Source: CAYFVR01 sp046541515
GTDB taxonomy: Bacteria; Desulfobacterota; Desulfobacteria; Desulfobacterales; Desulfococcaceae
Direction of reading: 5' to 3'
Assembly (NCBI GenBank): GCA_046541515.1
Contig: JBKHDD010000177.1
Location: 1-10,350, forward strand
Length of the DNA stretch: 10,350 nt
Part shown: positions 1 to 5,344 of the stretch, piece after piece
Layout of the letters: every line of letters begins with the position of its first letter
Position numbering within the stretch: position 1 is the stretch's first letter
Position numbers and translations under genes: made by a program
The notes under the pieces: model-generated
The model's database searches: none
What the model saw: only the letters and a program-made list of their open reading frames with translations
What the model was told of the DNA's origin: nothing

Positions 1-54
1 AGTGCGACCTTGCCAAGGTCGAAGTCGCGGGTTCAAATCCCGTTTCCCGCTCCA
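1..54 (+). tRNA. tRNA-Gly (anticodon GCC), 3' part only
   Basis: This is the 3' portion of a tRNA; the acceptor 5' strand and the D arm lie before the window. The anticodon stem pairs 5-9 with 17-21 around a seven-base loop (10-16) carrying GCC at 12-14, which reads GGC/GGU glycine codons. The T arm pairs 27-31 with 39-43 around TTCAAAT. The acceptor 3' strand is 44-50, the discriminator base is T51 (typical of bacterial tRNA-Gly), and CCA is encoded at 52-54. An intrinsic terminator follows directly, so this is the last gene of its transcript. Confidence 0.93.
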
Positions 55-63
55 CCAAATACG

Positions 64-99
64 AAAGCCCGGATGCCGAAAGGCGCCCGGGCTTTTTTT
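64..99 (+). terminator. Intrinsic terminator after tRNA-Gly
   Basis: A nine-pair stem joins AAAGCCCGG (64-72) to CCGGGCTTT (87-95). A smaller GCC/GGC pair sits inside it (75-77 with 82-84, loop GAAA). The stem is followed by a run of T through 99. It begins ten bases after the tRNA CCA and ends the tRNA transcript. Confidence 0.9.
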
Positions 100-104
100 G
101 GCTG

Positions 105-298
105 TTGGAGACCGTCAAAATTCGCTTTCCCGGGCAGATCGTGCAGACGGCGGTGGTCCGCGAGGACGGTCTGTCCTTTCCGGCAAGCCGGCAACGGCGC
201 CGACATTCTCACCGTGAACCTGCCGGAAGGCGCGTTGGGACAATGGACGCGCCGCGCCTTCCGTCCCGGCGCCTTTCGCCGGTTCTCCGGAGGATTCC
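105..298 (+). pseudogene. Coding-like relic, probably frameshifted; not identified
   Basis: About 190 bases between the tRNA terminator and the next gene look coding but not in one frame. The frame beginning at 105 reads sensibly for about 25 residues (start ETVKIRFPGQIV) with G/C-rich third positions, then turns into an Arg/Pro-rich string. From about 184 another frame reads sensibly (GADILTVNLPEGALGQWTRR) up to the next gene. The simplest reading is a remnant with a frameshift near 180-190. There is no convincing ribosome-binding site. The first frame ends in a TGA that overlaps the ATG at 299, so a real 65-codon coupled ORF cannot be fully excluded. I do not recognise the family. Confidence 0.3.
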
Positions 299-1006
299 AT
301 GAAAAAAGTCGGTTTTTTCCTGATTCCGCTGCTACCGCTGCTGCTCGCCCCGCCCGCTTTCGGGCAGGCCGAGAGCCTGACCATCAACACCGCCTTTTCC
401 GGTCCGGTTCGACGGATTTTCGAAGCGGTGGTCCTGGAAGCCGGAAAACGGCTCGACATTTCGGTATCCGTCCGCATCGCGCAGGCCGACGAGGGTTTGC
501 GGATGGTGGAAACCGGGGAAGTGGACGGCGACGGCCCGCGCATCGGCGGTCTGCAACAAACCTTTCCGGGCATGGTCCAAGTTCCCGAGACCATCGTCGC
601 CGTGGATTTTTCCGGATTTTCCAAGGATCCGACGATCCCGACCGACGATTGGAGCGACCTTTTGCCCTATCGGACGGGAGTCGTATCCGGCTGGAAGATA
701 CTGGAGAACCGACTCGCGGACGCCCGGGCCCTGCATCGCATGGGCGATATCGATTCCCTGTTCCGGATGCTGGAAATCGGCCGGATCGACGTGGCGGTGA
801 TCGACCGCATGGAGGGCGAAGCCTTTCTGCGCGAATTTTCGGCGCCCGGGGTTCGTCCTCTTTCGCCGCCGCTTGAAACGCGGGAGATGTTCCTGTACCT
901 GAATGCCCGCCACCGCGCCTTGGCCGGTCGAATCGCCGATGTCCTGGCCGCCATGAAAGCCGACGGAACCCACCGCCGCATCGTCGAAGCGGTCTCGGGC
1001 CCCTGA
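299..1006 (+). CDS. Exported solute-binding-type (SBP family 3-like) protein
   Basis: This 235-residue protein begins with a typical Sec signal peptide: MKK, a hydrophobic stretch to about residue 19, and a likely cleavage site after AFGQA (about residue 24). The mature part (ESLTINTAFSGP onward) has the alternating strand/helix style of small periplasmic substrate-binding proteins of the family-3 type, including a V-x-x-G segment in the middle (VVSGWKILE, 128-136) and an I-D-V-A-V-I-D-R segment near 163-170. Its length fits a single bilobed binding protein. The start is supported by GGAGG about five bases upstream (289-293). No permease or ATPase gene is adjacent, so it may be an orphan receptor or sensor rather than part of a full transporter. 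The ligand cannot be told from the sequence. The gene faces the next one tail to tail, with a 125-base gap in which I see small hairpins but no convincing terminator. Confidence 0.68.
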   Translation: MKKVGFFLIPLLPLLLAPPAFGQAESLTINTAFSGPVRRIFEAVVLEAGKRLDISVSVRIAQADEGLRMVETGEVDGDGPRIGGLQQTFPGMVQVPETIVAVDFSGFSKDPTIPTDDWSDLLPYRTGVVSGWKILENRLADARALHRMGDIDSLFRMLEIGRIDVAVIDRMEGEAFLREFSAPGVRPLSPPLETREMFLYLNARHRALAGRIADVLAAMKADGTHRRIVEAVSGP

Positions 1007-1131
1007 GCGACCTGATAGCGTGGGCGAAGTCTTCCGGCAAGGCGATGAGCCGGAGACGGGGCGGATCGACGCGTCCATCGGTTCGAAGGTCGCCGGCGGG
1101 AACGGCGGGAGGCGGGGGCGTTTTTCCTCGT

Positions 1132-2040
1132 TCATTCCCCGTTTGAACTCTCCGCTCTGAATCGACGAAAACCCGCCCATCCCCACGCCAATGCGATGCC
1201 CGACAACCCGATGTAGGACGCCAGATTCCGCAGTCCGGCCGGATGCCGTTTCCATCGGCGGACTTCGATCCGATTCCGAGAAACAAAACGGCCCTGGATG
1301 GAAACCGTGCCTGCGGGCGCGCCTTCCAATCCGTCCGCTTTCAGCGCGTCTCCCGAAAAAACATGGATTCCCGTTTCGGGCTCCCAGCGCACCCGGTCCA
1401 GTTGGATCGGCTTTCCGATTCGATTGTCCCTATCTCGCAACGTGTCTGTGCAATGATTGTTCGCCCGTTCCGGGCCGGAAAGCAGGGCAGGCGGCAAAAG
1501 CAGGTAGCCCCCGAGAAGGAAACCGGCCAAAGTCCAGGCTGTGGGAAGGTTCGCCATCCGGCGAATCGGCGCGTCTTCGTCGGTCCTCCGGAAGCCGAAG
1601 GCGCCTAGAACCCCCATCCCCAGGAACGTGAAAAAACCGGTTGCCGGAGATTCCGGCCAAAAGAGGCCAAACTGGGTCATTCGCCAGGAGAAGGGCGCGA
1701 AAAAATGGACGCCGTTTCCCCATTTGATCTGGAGGGCGTCCAAGAAAAGATGAAGGGCCGATCCCAAGGCGAGGATGGCGAAATTTCGAAGGGGGCGGCG
1801 GGAGAGAAGGGCCGCGCCGGCGGAAAAAAACAGGCAGAAAAAGAGGGATGCCTGGACGGTGGCGTAGAGCCGCAAATCCACCGGGTTTGCGCCGGGGAGA
1901 AAAACCCTTGCCGCCCGCTGGAAAATCCAGGGCAAGTCCGGAACCACGCAGCCCAGCAAAATCCATTTCGGATCGGCGCGGCGAAAAATTCCCCGCGTAA
2001 TCGGCAGGTGGATACCGATGTGGACCAGCGTGTTGGGCAC
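1132..2040 (-). CDS. Multi-pass membrane protein, YdjM/DUF457-like (putative metal-dependent hydrolase family)
   Basis: This 302-residue integral membrane protein has hydrophobic segments near 62-80, 86-104, 132-150, 167-187 and 274-292. The N-terminus (MPNTLVHIGIHLP) carries H7 and H11, followed by PDLP with D35. A later HLFLD (97-101) precedes a tryptophan/proline-rich segment ending in APFSW (115-119). This His/Asp layout is that of the inner-membrane family often named 'metal-dependent hydrolase' (YdjM/DUF457-like), but enzymatic activity is not established for it. Residues about 190-265 form a polar, strand-rich region between the last two membrane segments and probably lie outside the membrane. 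The start codon is GTG, chosen because GGAGG lies six bases upstream and the conserved N-terminal motif begins there. It lies 143 bases downstream of the broken ABC-protein gene on the same strand, whose promoter may now serve it. Confidence 0.7.
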   Translation of the reverse strand: MPNTLVHIGIHLPITRGIFRRADPKWILLGCVVPDLPWIFQRAARVFLPGANPVDLRLYATVQASLFFCLFFSAGAALLSRRPLRNFAILALGSALHLFLDALQIKWGNGVHFFAPFSWRMTQFGLFWPESPATGFFTFLGMGVLGAFGFRRTDEDAPIRRMANLPTAWTLAGFLLGGYLLLPPALLSGPERANNHCTDTLRDRDNRIGKPIQLDRVRWEPETGIHVFSGDALKADGLEGAPAGTVSIQGRFVSRNRIEVRRWKRHPAGLRNLASYIGLSGIALAWGWAGFRRFRAESSNGE

Positions 2041-2183
2041 GGGGGGCCTCCAGGATCAACGCCCTGACGGGAAAGCCGGGGGAGGGGTGCACGGGAACGG
2101 ATTTCAAAGCGCGGAATTGGACGTGACGCCATTTGTCTTGGCAAGTTTTGGTAGTGGCGTTTTGCAGGCCCCCTCGCCCAATC

Positions 2184-2566
2184 AACCAGGCTGGATTTGG
2201 AAACGGTGGCCTCCACCACCTCGAAGCCGTGTTTGGCGCCTTCCTCTTTGATTTGCTCCGCCGTGGCTCGGGAGTTGGCCTCCCCCGCGTTGCGAAGGAC
2301 GCCCAGCCGTTTCAAGCCCGAATAAAAGATTCGCGCCATTTCGATGTGACGGTCCACCGGCGGTCGGTCCCACACGCCCGGGATGCTTCCGCCGGGGGCA
2401 TCCAGGTCGGAGACGAGCCCGGCGGCCAGCGGGGATGTTCCACGAACTGGCTGACGGAAATCCGGAAGGTCTTGTCGGATGTTTCGGCCAGGGCGGCCGG
2501 CCCAAAGGTCCATCCAATCGCCAGAAACGGCAAAAAGGGGAGAAATCCCCGTCCAAATCGGTTCAT
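2184..2566 (-). pseudogene. Broken ABC-transporter substrate-binding protein (ABC_sub_bind / TrpX-like family)
   Basis: An ATG at 2566 with AGGA upstream opens a signal peptide (hydrophobic run ending PAALAE), followed by KTFRISVSQFVEHP. This is the usual mature N-terminus of the family that includes TrpX (Pfam ABC_sub_bind), where EHPALD is typical. The reading frame then becomes nonsense. In another minus-strand frame the family signature resumes with LAAGLVSDLDAPGG and continues through RLGVLRNAGEANS and a segment ending VVEATVSKSS, then stops resembling the family near 2184. In intact relatives, from memory, these two parts are separated by roughly 80-90 residues, and another 100 or more follow. 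So this copy shows an internal deletion with a frame change near 2421-2434 plus loss of the C-terminus. No permease or ATPase gene is nearby. It is very unlikely to make a functional protein. Confidence 0.82.
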
Positions 2567-2601
2567 TTGGATTTTCCTGGAATCGGTAAAGGCGCCGCTT
2601 T

Positions 2602-2629
2602 ACTTTAACGAAGCGGTGTGGCTTGTCAA
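2602..2629 (-). promoter_or_regulatory. Putative sigma-70 promoter, minus strand
   Basis: On the minus strand TTGACA (2629-2624) is followed after 16 bases by TAAAGT (2607-2602), which matches four of six -10 positions. Transcription would begin near 2595, about 30 bases before the ATG of the broken ABC protein, and could run on into the membrane-protein gene. It lies back to back with the promoter of the aromatic operon. Confidence 0.5.
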
Positions 2630-2693
2630 GGTTTTTGCCGGGCCAAGGGGAGCGCCTCCATCGCCGTCCAACAAAACTTGAATCAAAAAGCGC

Positions 2694-2722
2694 TTGACAC
2701 CCTTCCCCCGATTGTGTAGCAA
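2694..2722 (+). promoter_or_regulatory. Putative sigma-70 promoter of the aromatic operon
   Basis: A perfect TTGACA (2694-2699) is followed by a 17-base spacer and a weak -10 candidate, TAGCAA (2717-2722). Transcription would begin near 2729-2731, giving about 28 bases before the leader-peptide start. The -35 is convincing; the -10 matches only three of six positions, so an activator may be needed or the exact -10 may differ by a base or two. No recognisable TrpR or TyrR operator was seen. Confidence 0.5.
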
Positions 2723-2757
2723 CGGAGAAACTTTCATTTTGAAAAAGGCTTCCATCC

Positions 2758-2829
2758 ATGTTCGCAGGCGTCTATTTTTGGTTTTGGTATTATTTTTTTC
2801 CCGTCAGACGTCTGCCTGGGGTGCGCTGA
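2758..2829 (+). CDS. Leader peptide rich in Phe, Tyr and Trp (attenuator control peptide)
   Basis: A 23-codon ORF begins with ATG at 2758 and ends with TGA at 2827-2829. AAAGG at 2744-2748 lies nine bases upstream as a ribosome-binding site. Residues 6-14 read YFWFWYYFF, nine aromatic residues in a row, and residue 2 is also Phe: in total five Phe, three Tyr and two Trp in 23 residues. The peptide has no expected function as a protein. As in trpL and pheL, translating it measures supply of charged tRNAs. Codon 3 through the first base of codon 6 form RNA segment 1, the aromatic codons lie in the loop of the 1:2 hairpin, and the stop lies just past segment 2. This is the placement expected for ribosome-mediated attenuation. 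It precedes DAHP synthase, the entry step of the pathway making all three amino acids. The composition and geometry are read directly; the function is inferred. Confidence 0.92.
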   Translation: MFAGVYFWFWYYFFPVRRLPGVR

Positions 2830-2850
2830 AGCCGTACACTCTCGAAAAGC

Positions 2851-2892
2851 AAAAAGCCGTAGGCAGACAAAGCCCGCGGCTTTTTCGGTTTT
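2851..2892 (+). terminator. Attenuator terminator 1 (3:4 hairpin)
   Basis: AAAAAGCCG (2851-2859) pairs perfectly with CGGCTTTTT (2877-2885) around a 17-base loop, followed by CGG and four T. The loop holds 2861-2868, which the antiterminator segment 2 can capture. The hairpin lies between the leader peptide and DAHP synthase, where only an attenuator would be expected. Confidence 0.82.
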
Positions 2893-2895
2893 AAG

Positions 2896-2924
2896 GGCCG
2901 CGGGGACACCCCTCGCGGCCTTTT
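2896..2924 (+). terminator. Attenuator terminator 2 (5:6 hairpin)
   Basis: GGCCGCG (2896-2902) pairs with CGCGGCC (2914-2920). It is extended inward by a G-U pair and two G-C pairs, with loop ACACC, and is followed by TTTT. It is very stable but has a short T run. Its 5' arm overlaps the segment that can instead pair with 2873-2880. The ribosome-binding site of the first structural gene lies 13 bases after the T run. Confidence 0.72.
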
Positions 2925-2950
2925 GCGTTCCAGCCCAAGGAGATCGATCC

Positions 2951-4054
2951 ATGAAGCCCACGCACGACCTGCACGTCGACAAATTCGTCCCGCTCATCGC
3001 CCCGGAAACCCTCAAATCCGAACTTCCCATGACCGATGCCGCCAGCCACGCCGTCCTGGCGGGGCGGGAAACCATCCAGGCCATTCTGGACCGGGACGAC
3101 CCCCGGCTGCTGGTCATCACGGGTCCCTGTTCGATTCACGACGAGGAGGTCGCCCTGGATTACGCCCGCCGGCTGGCGGAACTCCGCGAGAAGGTCAAGG
3201 ACACCATGGAACTGGTCATGCGAGTCTATTTCGAAAAGCCCCGGACCACCGTGGGCTGGAAGGGAATGATCAACGACCCCCACCTGGACGGCTCCTGCGA
3301 CATCATCACCGGTCTTCGCCGGGCCCGCCAGTTGCTGCTTCGGATCACGGAAATGGGAATGCCCACCGCCACCGAAATGCTCGACCCCATCACCCCCCAG
3401 TACATCGCCGGCCTTGTTTGCTGGGCCGCAATCGGCGCCCGCACCATCGAATCCCAGACTCACCGCGAAATGGCTTCCGGCCTCTCCATGCCGGTCGGCT
3501 TCAAAAACTGCACCGACGGCGGGCTGGACACCGCGGTGAACGCCATGATCGCCGCCGGTTCGCCCCAAAGTTTTCTGGGCATCGACCAGGAGGGCCGGAG
3601 CGCCGTGGTCAAAACCACCGGCAATCCCTACGCCCATCTGGTGCTCCGGGGCGGAAGCCGACCCAACTACGACAGCGTCAGCGTCCAGGAAGCCATCCAG
3701 CAGCTCCGCGCAAAGGGCCTTTGCGAATCGCTCACCATCGACTGCTCCCATTCCAACAGCCGAAAGCGGCACCAGGGTCAGGTGGTGGTGTGGCAGGACG
3801 TGATCAACCAGATCATGGACGGCAACGACCGAATCACCGGCATGATGTTGGAAAGCAACATTCACGAGGGAAATCAGAAAAATACCGGCGACCGGAGCAC
3901 CCTTCAGTATGGCGTCTCCATCACCGACGCCTGCATCTCCTGGGAGACCACCGAGCAACTCATCCTTTCCGCCCACGACCAGTTGCAGCGACGCAACGGC
4001 AAGGAAGGTTGCGTTTGCGGCCCGGGCGAAGCGCCCCGGTACAAGGTGGCCTGA
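2951..4054 (+). CDS. aroF: 3-deoxy-7-phosphoheptulonate (DAHP) synthase, class I alpha, copy 1
   Basis: This cytosolic enzyme condenses phosphoenolpyruvate and erythrose-4-phosphate to DAHP, the committed step of the shikimate pathway. Its 367 residues fit the AroF/AroG/AroH type. Visible motifs are GPCSIHD (58-64), EKPRTTVGWKG (95-105), GARTIESQTHREMASG (162-177), PVGFKNCTDG (181-190), DCSHSN (264-269) and GVSITDAC (321-328). The four metal ligands known from E. coli AroG correspond to C60, H267, E301 and D326. The N-terminal segment and the GLSMP loop, where the E. coli enzymes bind their feedback amino acid, are kept, so allosteric control is likely. The GLSMP loop and ESNIHEGNQ recall E. 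coli AroF, but the effector cannot be assigned safely. The start is fixed by AAGGAG (2937-2942) eight bases before the ATG. It is the first structural gene after the attenuator. Confidence 0.95.
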   Translation: MKPTHDLHVDKFVPLIAPETLKSELPMTDAASHAVLAGRETIQAILDRDDPRLLVITGPCSIHDEEVALDYARRLAELREKVKDTMELVMRVYFEKPRTTVGWKGMINDPHLDGSCDIITGLRRARQLLLRITEMGMPTATEMLDPITPQYIAGLVCWAAIGARTIESQTHREMASGLSMPVGFKNCTDGGLDTAVNAMIAAGSPQSFLGIDQEGRSAVVKTTGNPYAHLVLRGGSRPNYDSVSVQEAIQQLRAKGLCESLTIDCSHSNSRKRHQGQVVVWQDVINQIMDGNDRITGMMLESNIHEGNQKNTGDRSTLQYGVSITDACISWETTEQLILSAHDQLQRRNGKEGCVCGPGEAPRYKVA

Positions 4055-4066
4055 GCCGTTTTCGAC

Positions 4067-4082
4067 CGCCGGAGCCCCGGCG
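4067..4082 (+). other. G-C hairpin after DAHP synthase 1
   Basis: CGCCGG (4067-4072) and CCGGCG (4077-4082) form a six-pair hairpin with loop AGCC. The next bases (TTCCCTTTCCC) are pyrimidine-rich but not a clean T run. It may stabilise the upstream mRNA or act as a leaky terminator between the first gene and the rest of the operon. Confidence 0.35.
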
Positions 4083-4110
4083 TTCCCTTTCCCGAAGAAG
4101 GAGAAAAGGA

Positions 4111-4287
4111 ATGCCGGAGTGCGGCTTTCGAGAACGATTGCGCTCCGTTTGGTCGCTTCGGGAATCGGCGGCGGAAAATGGCGGAACGGTTCCGATCCTC
4201 TTCGGAGCCGGGATCGGGAGGCGGTTGGGAGACGGAATCCTTCGGATTTTTGTCCGCCATCCCGGGCAAGGCGAAATCGGCGCCTAA
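4111..4287 (+). CDS. Small ORF (58 codons) between DAHP synthase 1 and aroB; unknown
   Basis: An ATG at 4111 has an excellent ribosome-binding site, AAGGAG at 4098-4103, seven bases upstream. This is the best one in the 255-base gap between the two enzyme genes. The ORF runs to a TAA at 4285-4287, 22 bases before aroB. The product has an Arg-rich N-terminal half (GFRERLRSVWSLRES) and a Gly/Ile/Leu-rich middle (VPILFGAGIGRRLGDGI). There is no recognised domain, no signal peptide and no long hydrophobic segment. It is not aromatic-rich, so it is not an obvious second attenuator peptide. Translating it could serve mainly to bring ribosomes to aroB, whose own ribosome-binding site is weak. It may also be a chance ORF. 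The aroB frame is open across part of the same stretch, so an extended aroB starting at 4178 is the competing reading. Confidence 0.4.
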   Translation: MPECGFRERLRSVWSLRESAAENGGTVPILFGAGIGRRLGDGILRIFVRHPGQGEIGA

Positions 4288-4309
4288 CAGGGAAATTCGG
4301 AACGGGATC

Positions 4310-5344
4310 ATGAAAACCTTCGATGTCAGCGGAAAATACGGACAATCCCACATTGCGGTCGGGGGGCGGCTGGAGACGGTCGCCGACTTGCTGCCGGACC
4401 GGCGCTTGTTCATTTTTACGGACCCGACCGTGCGCCGCCATCACGGCGACCGGTTTCCCGACGCGCCGGTGTTGGAAATCGGCACGGGAGAAGGGGAGGG
4501 CGCCAAGAGCCTGGAAGGGGCGGCTTCGGCCTTTCGGGCGCTGGTGTCCGCCGAGGCGGATCGGGACGCCTTCATCCTCGGAATTGGCGGCGGCGTGGTC
4601 TGCGATTTGACCGGCTTCGTGGCCTCCACCTACCTGCGGGGGGTCCGGTTCGGATTCGTGGCCACCACCCTTCTGGCCCAGGTGGACGCCAGCGTGGGCG
4701 GCAAGAACGGGGTGAATTTCGAAGGCTTCAAGAACATGATCGGCGTGTTTAACCAGCCCGAATTCGTGCTTTGCCCGCCGGACGTGCTGGCCACCCTTCC
4801 GCCCGCCGAAATCCGTTGCGGCCTGGCCGAAATCGTGAAGCATGCGGCCATCGCCGACGCGGACTTGTTCCGATATTTGGAAGAGATCGGCGAGACGGCC
4901 GCGGAATTGCCGCCCGAGGCGGTGGATCGGTTCGTTTGCGACTCGGTGCGGATCAAGGCCGGGGTGGTCAGCCGGGACGAGCGGGAGGCCGGGGAGCGGC
5001 GGATTCTCAACTTTGGCCACACCTTCGGCCACGCGGTGGAATCCACCGCCGGCGTCGGCCACGGCGAGGCGGTGAGCATCGGCATGACCGTGGCGGCCCA
5101 GCTTTCGGTGCGCCGGGGGCTGATCTCCGAAGCCGAGGCGGAGCGGATTCCCGCGTTGCTGACCCGCATGGGTCTCCCCATTCATTGCGGAGTCGATCCC
5201 GAGGCGGCGGTGGCGGCCCTGCGGCGCGACAAAAAACGGACGGGCGACCAGATTCGTTTCGTCCTGCTGAACCGGATCGGGGAGGCGGTGGTGACGCCGA
5301 TTTCCCTGACCGAACTGGAGGCGGTGATTCATGGGACGAATTGA
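4310..5344 (+). CDS. aroB: 3-dehydroquinate synthase
   Basis: The enzyme converts DAHP to 3-dehydroquinate in the cytosol with NAD+ and a divalent metal. Seen in the 344 residues are GIGGGVVCDLTGFVAS (91-106) for the nucleotide site, TTLLAQVDASVGGKNGVN (119-136), GLAEIVKH (171-178), NFGHTFGHAVE (234-244) and GVGHGEAVSIG (248-258). The metal ligands of the family map to E174, H237 and H251. The frame is open upstream to an ATG at 4178, but the protein style typical of AroB begins at MKTFDV. The 44 extra residues are Ser/Gly/Arg-rich and unlike the family, so the ATG at 4310 is preferred. Only a modest ACGGG (4302-4306) precedes it. The length is slightly short of E. coli AroB (362), as is common. 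Its 3' end overlaps the next gene by 14 bases. Confidence 0.95.
   Translation: MKTFDVSGKYGQSHIAVGGRLETVADLLPDRRLFIFTDPTVRRHHGDRFPDAPVLEIGTGEGEGAKSLEGAASAFRALVSAEADRDAFILGIGGGVVCDLTGFVASTYLRGVRFGFVATTLLAQVDASVGGKNGVNFEGFKNMIGVFNQPEFVLCPPDVLATLPPAEIRCGLAEIVKHAAIADADLFRYLEEIGETAAELPPEAVDRFVCDSVRIKAGVVSRDEREAGERRILNFGHTFGHAVESTAGVGHGEAVSIGMTVAAQLSVRRGLISEAEAERIPALLTRMGLPIHCGVDPEAAVAALRRDKKRTGDQIRFVLLNRIGEAVVTPISLTELEAVIHGTN

Larger units (their letters stand above)
2758..2924 (+). promoter_or_regulatory. Transcription attenuator of the aro operon (leader RNA with alternative hairpins)
   Basis: Complementary segments form two incompatible sets. In the OFF set, 1:2 pairs 2764-2773 with 2806-2815 (10 pairs, one G-U), 3:4 pairs 2851-2859 with 2877-2885 (first terminator), and 5:6 pairs 2896-2905 with 2911-2920 (second terminator). 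In the ON set, 2:3 pairs 2810-2817 with 2861-2868 (8 perfect pairs) and 4:5 pairs 2873-2880 with 2897-2904 (8 G-C pairs). A ribosome stalled on the aromatic codons covers segment 1 and leaves 2 free to take 3. Segment 4 is then free to take 5, so both terminators fail. A ribosome reaching the stop codon covers segment 2 and lets 3:4 form. With no translation, 1:2 forms and termination is also favoured. Pairings were checked base by base; relative stabilities were not computed. Confidence 0.87.

Noticed and set aside
1..54. tRNA-Gly 3' end as an attachment site of an integrated element
   Set aside because: No second copy of the tRNA 3' end and no integrase gene occur in the window.
10..876. 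288-codon plus-strand ORF covering the first gene in another frame
   Set aside because: It begins inside the tRNA, runs through a terminator and is Arg/Pro-rich. Only its short part at about 184-298 looks coding and is recorded as a relic.
1007..1131. Stem TCCGGC/GCCGGA in the convergent gap as a terminator
   Set aside because: There is no T run on either strand, and the loop is ten bases. I see no convincing terminator for either gene here.
2683..2697. Short inverted repeat (TCAA...TTGA, with AAGCGCTT) overlapping the -35 region as a possible operator
   Set aside because: It is too short and imperfect, and matches no operator I can name.
2694..2894. A 66-codon ORF overlapping the leader in another frame, with a signal-peptide-like stretch (RRRLFLVLVLFF)
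   Set aside because: Its first TTG is the -35 box itself. The hydrophobic run is the out-of-frame reading of the T-rich aromatic codons, and the ORF runs through terminator 1. An internal TTG at 2739 is possible but explains none of the RNA pairing.
4178..4309. 44-residue N-terminal extension of AroB from the ATG at 4178
   Set aside because: The residues are Ser/Gly/Arg-rich and unlike AroB N-termini, there is no clear ribosome-binding site, and the stretch overlaps the small ORF with the better site.
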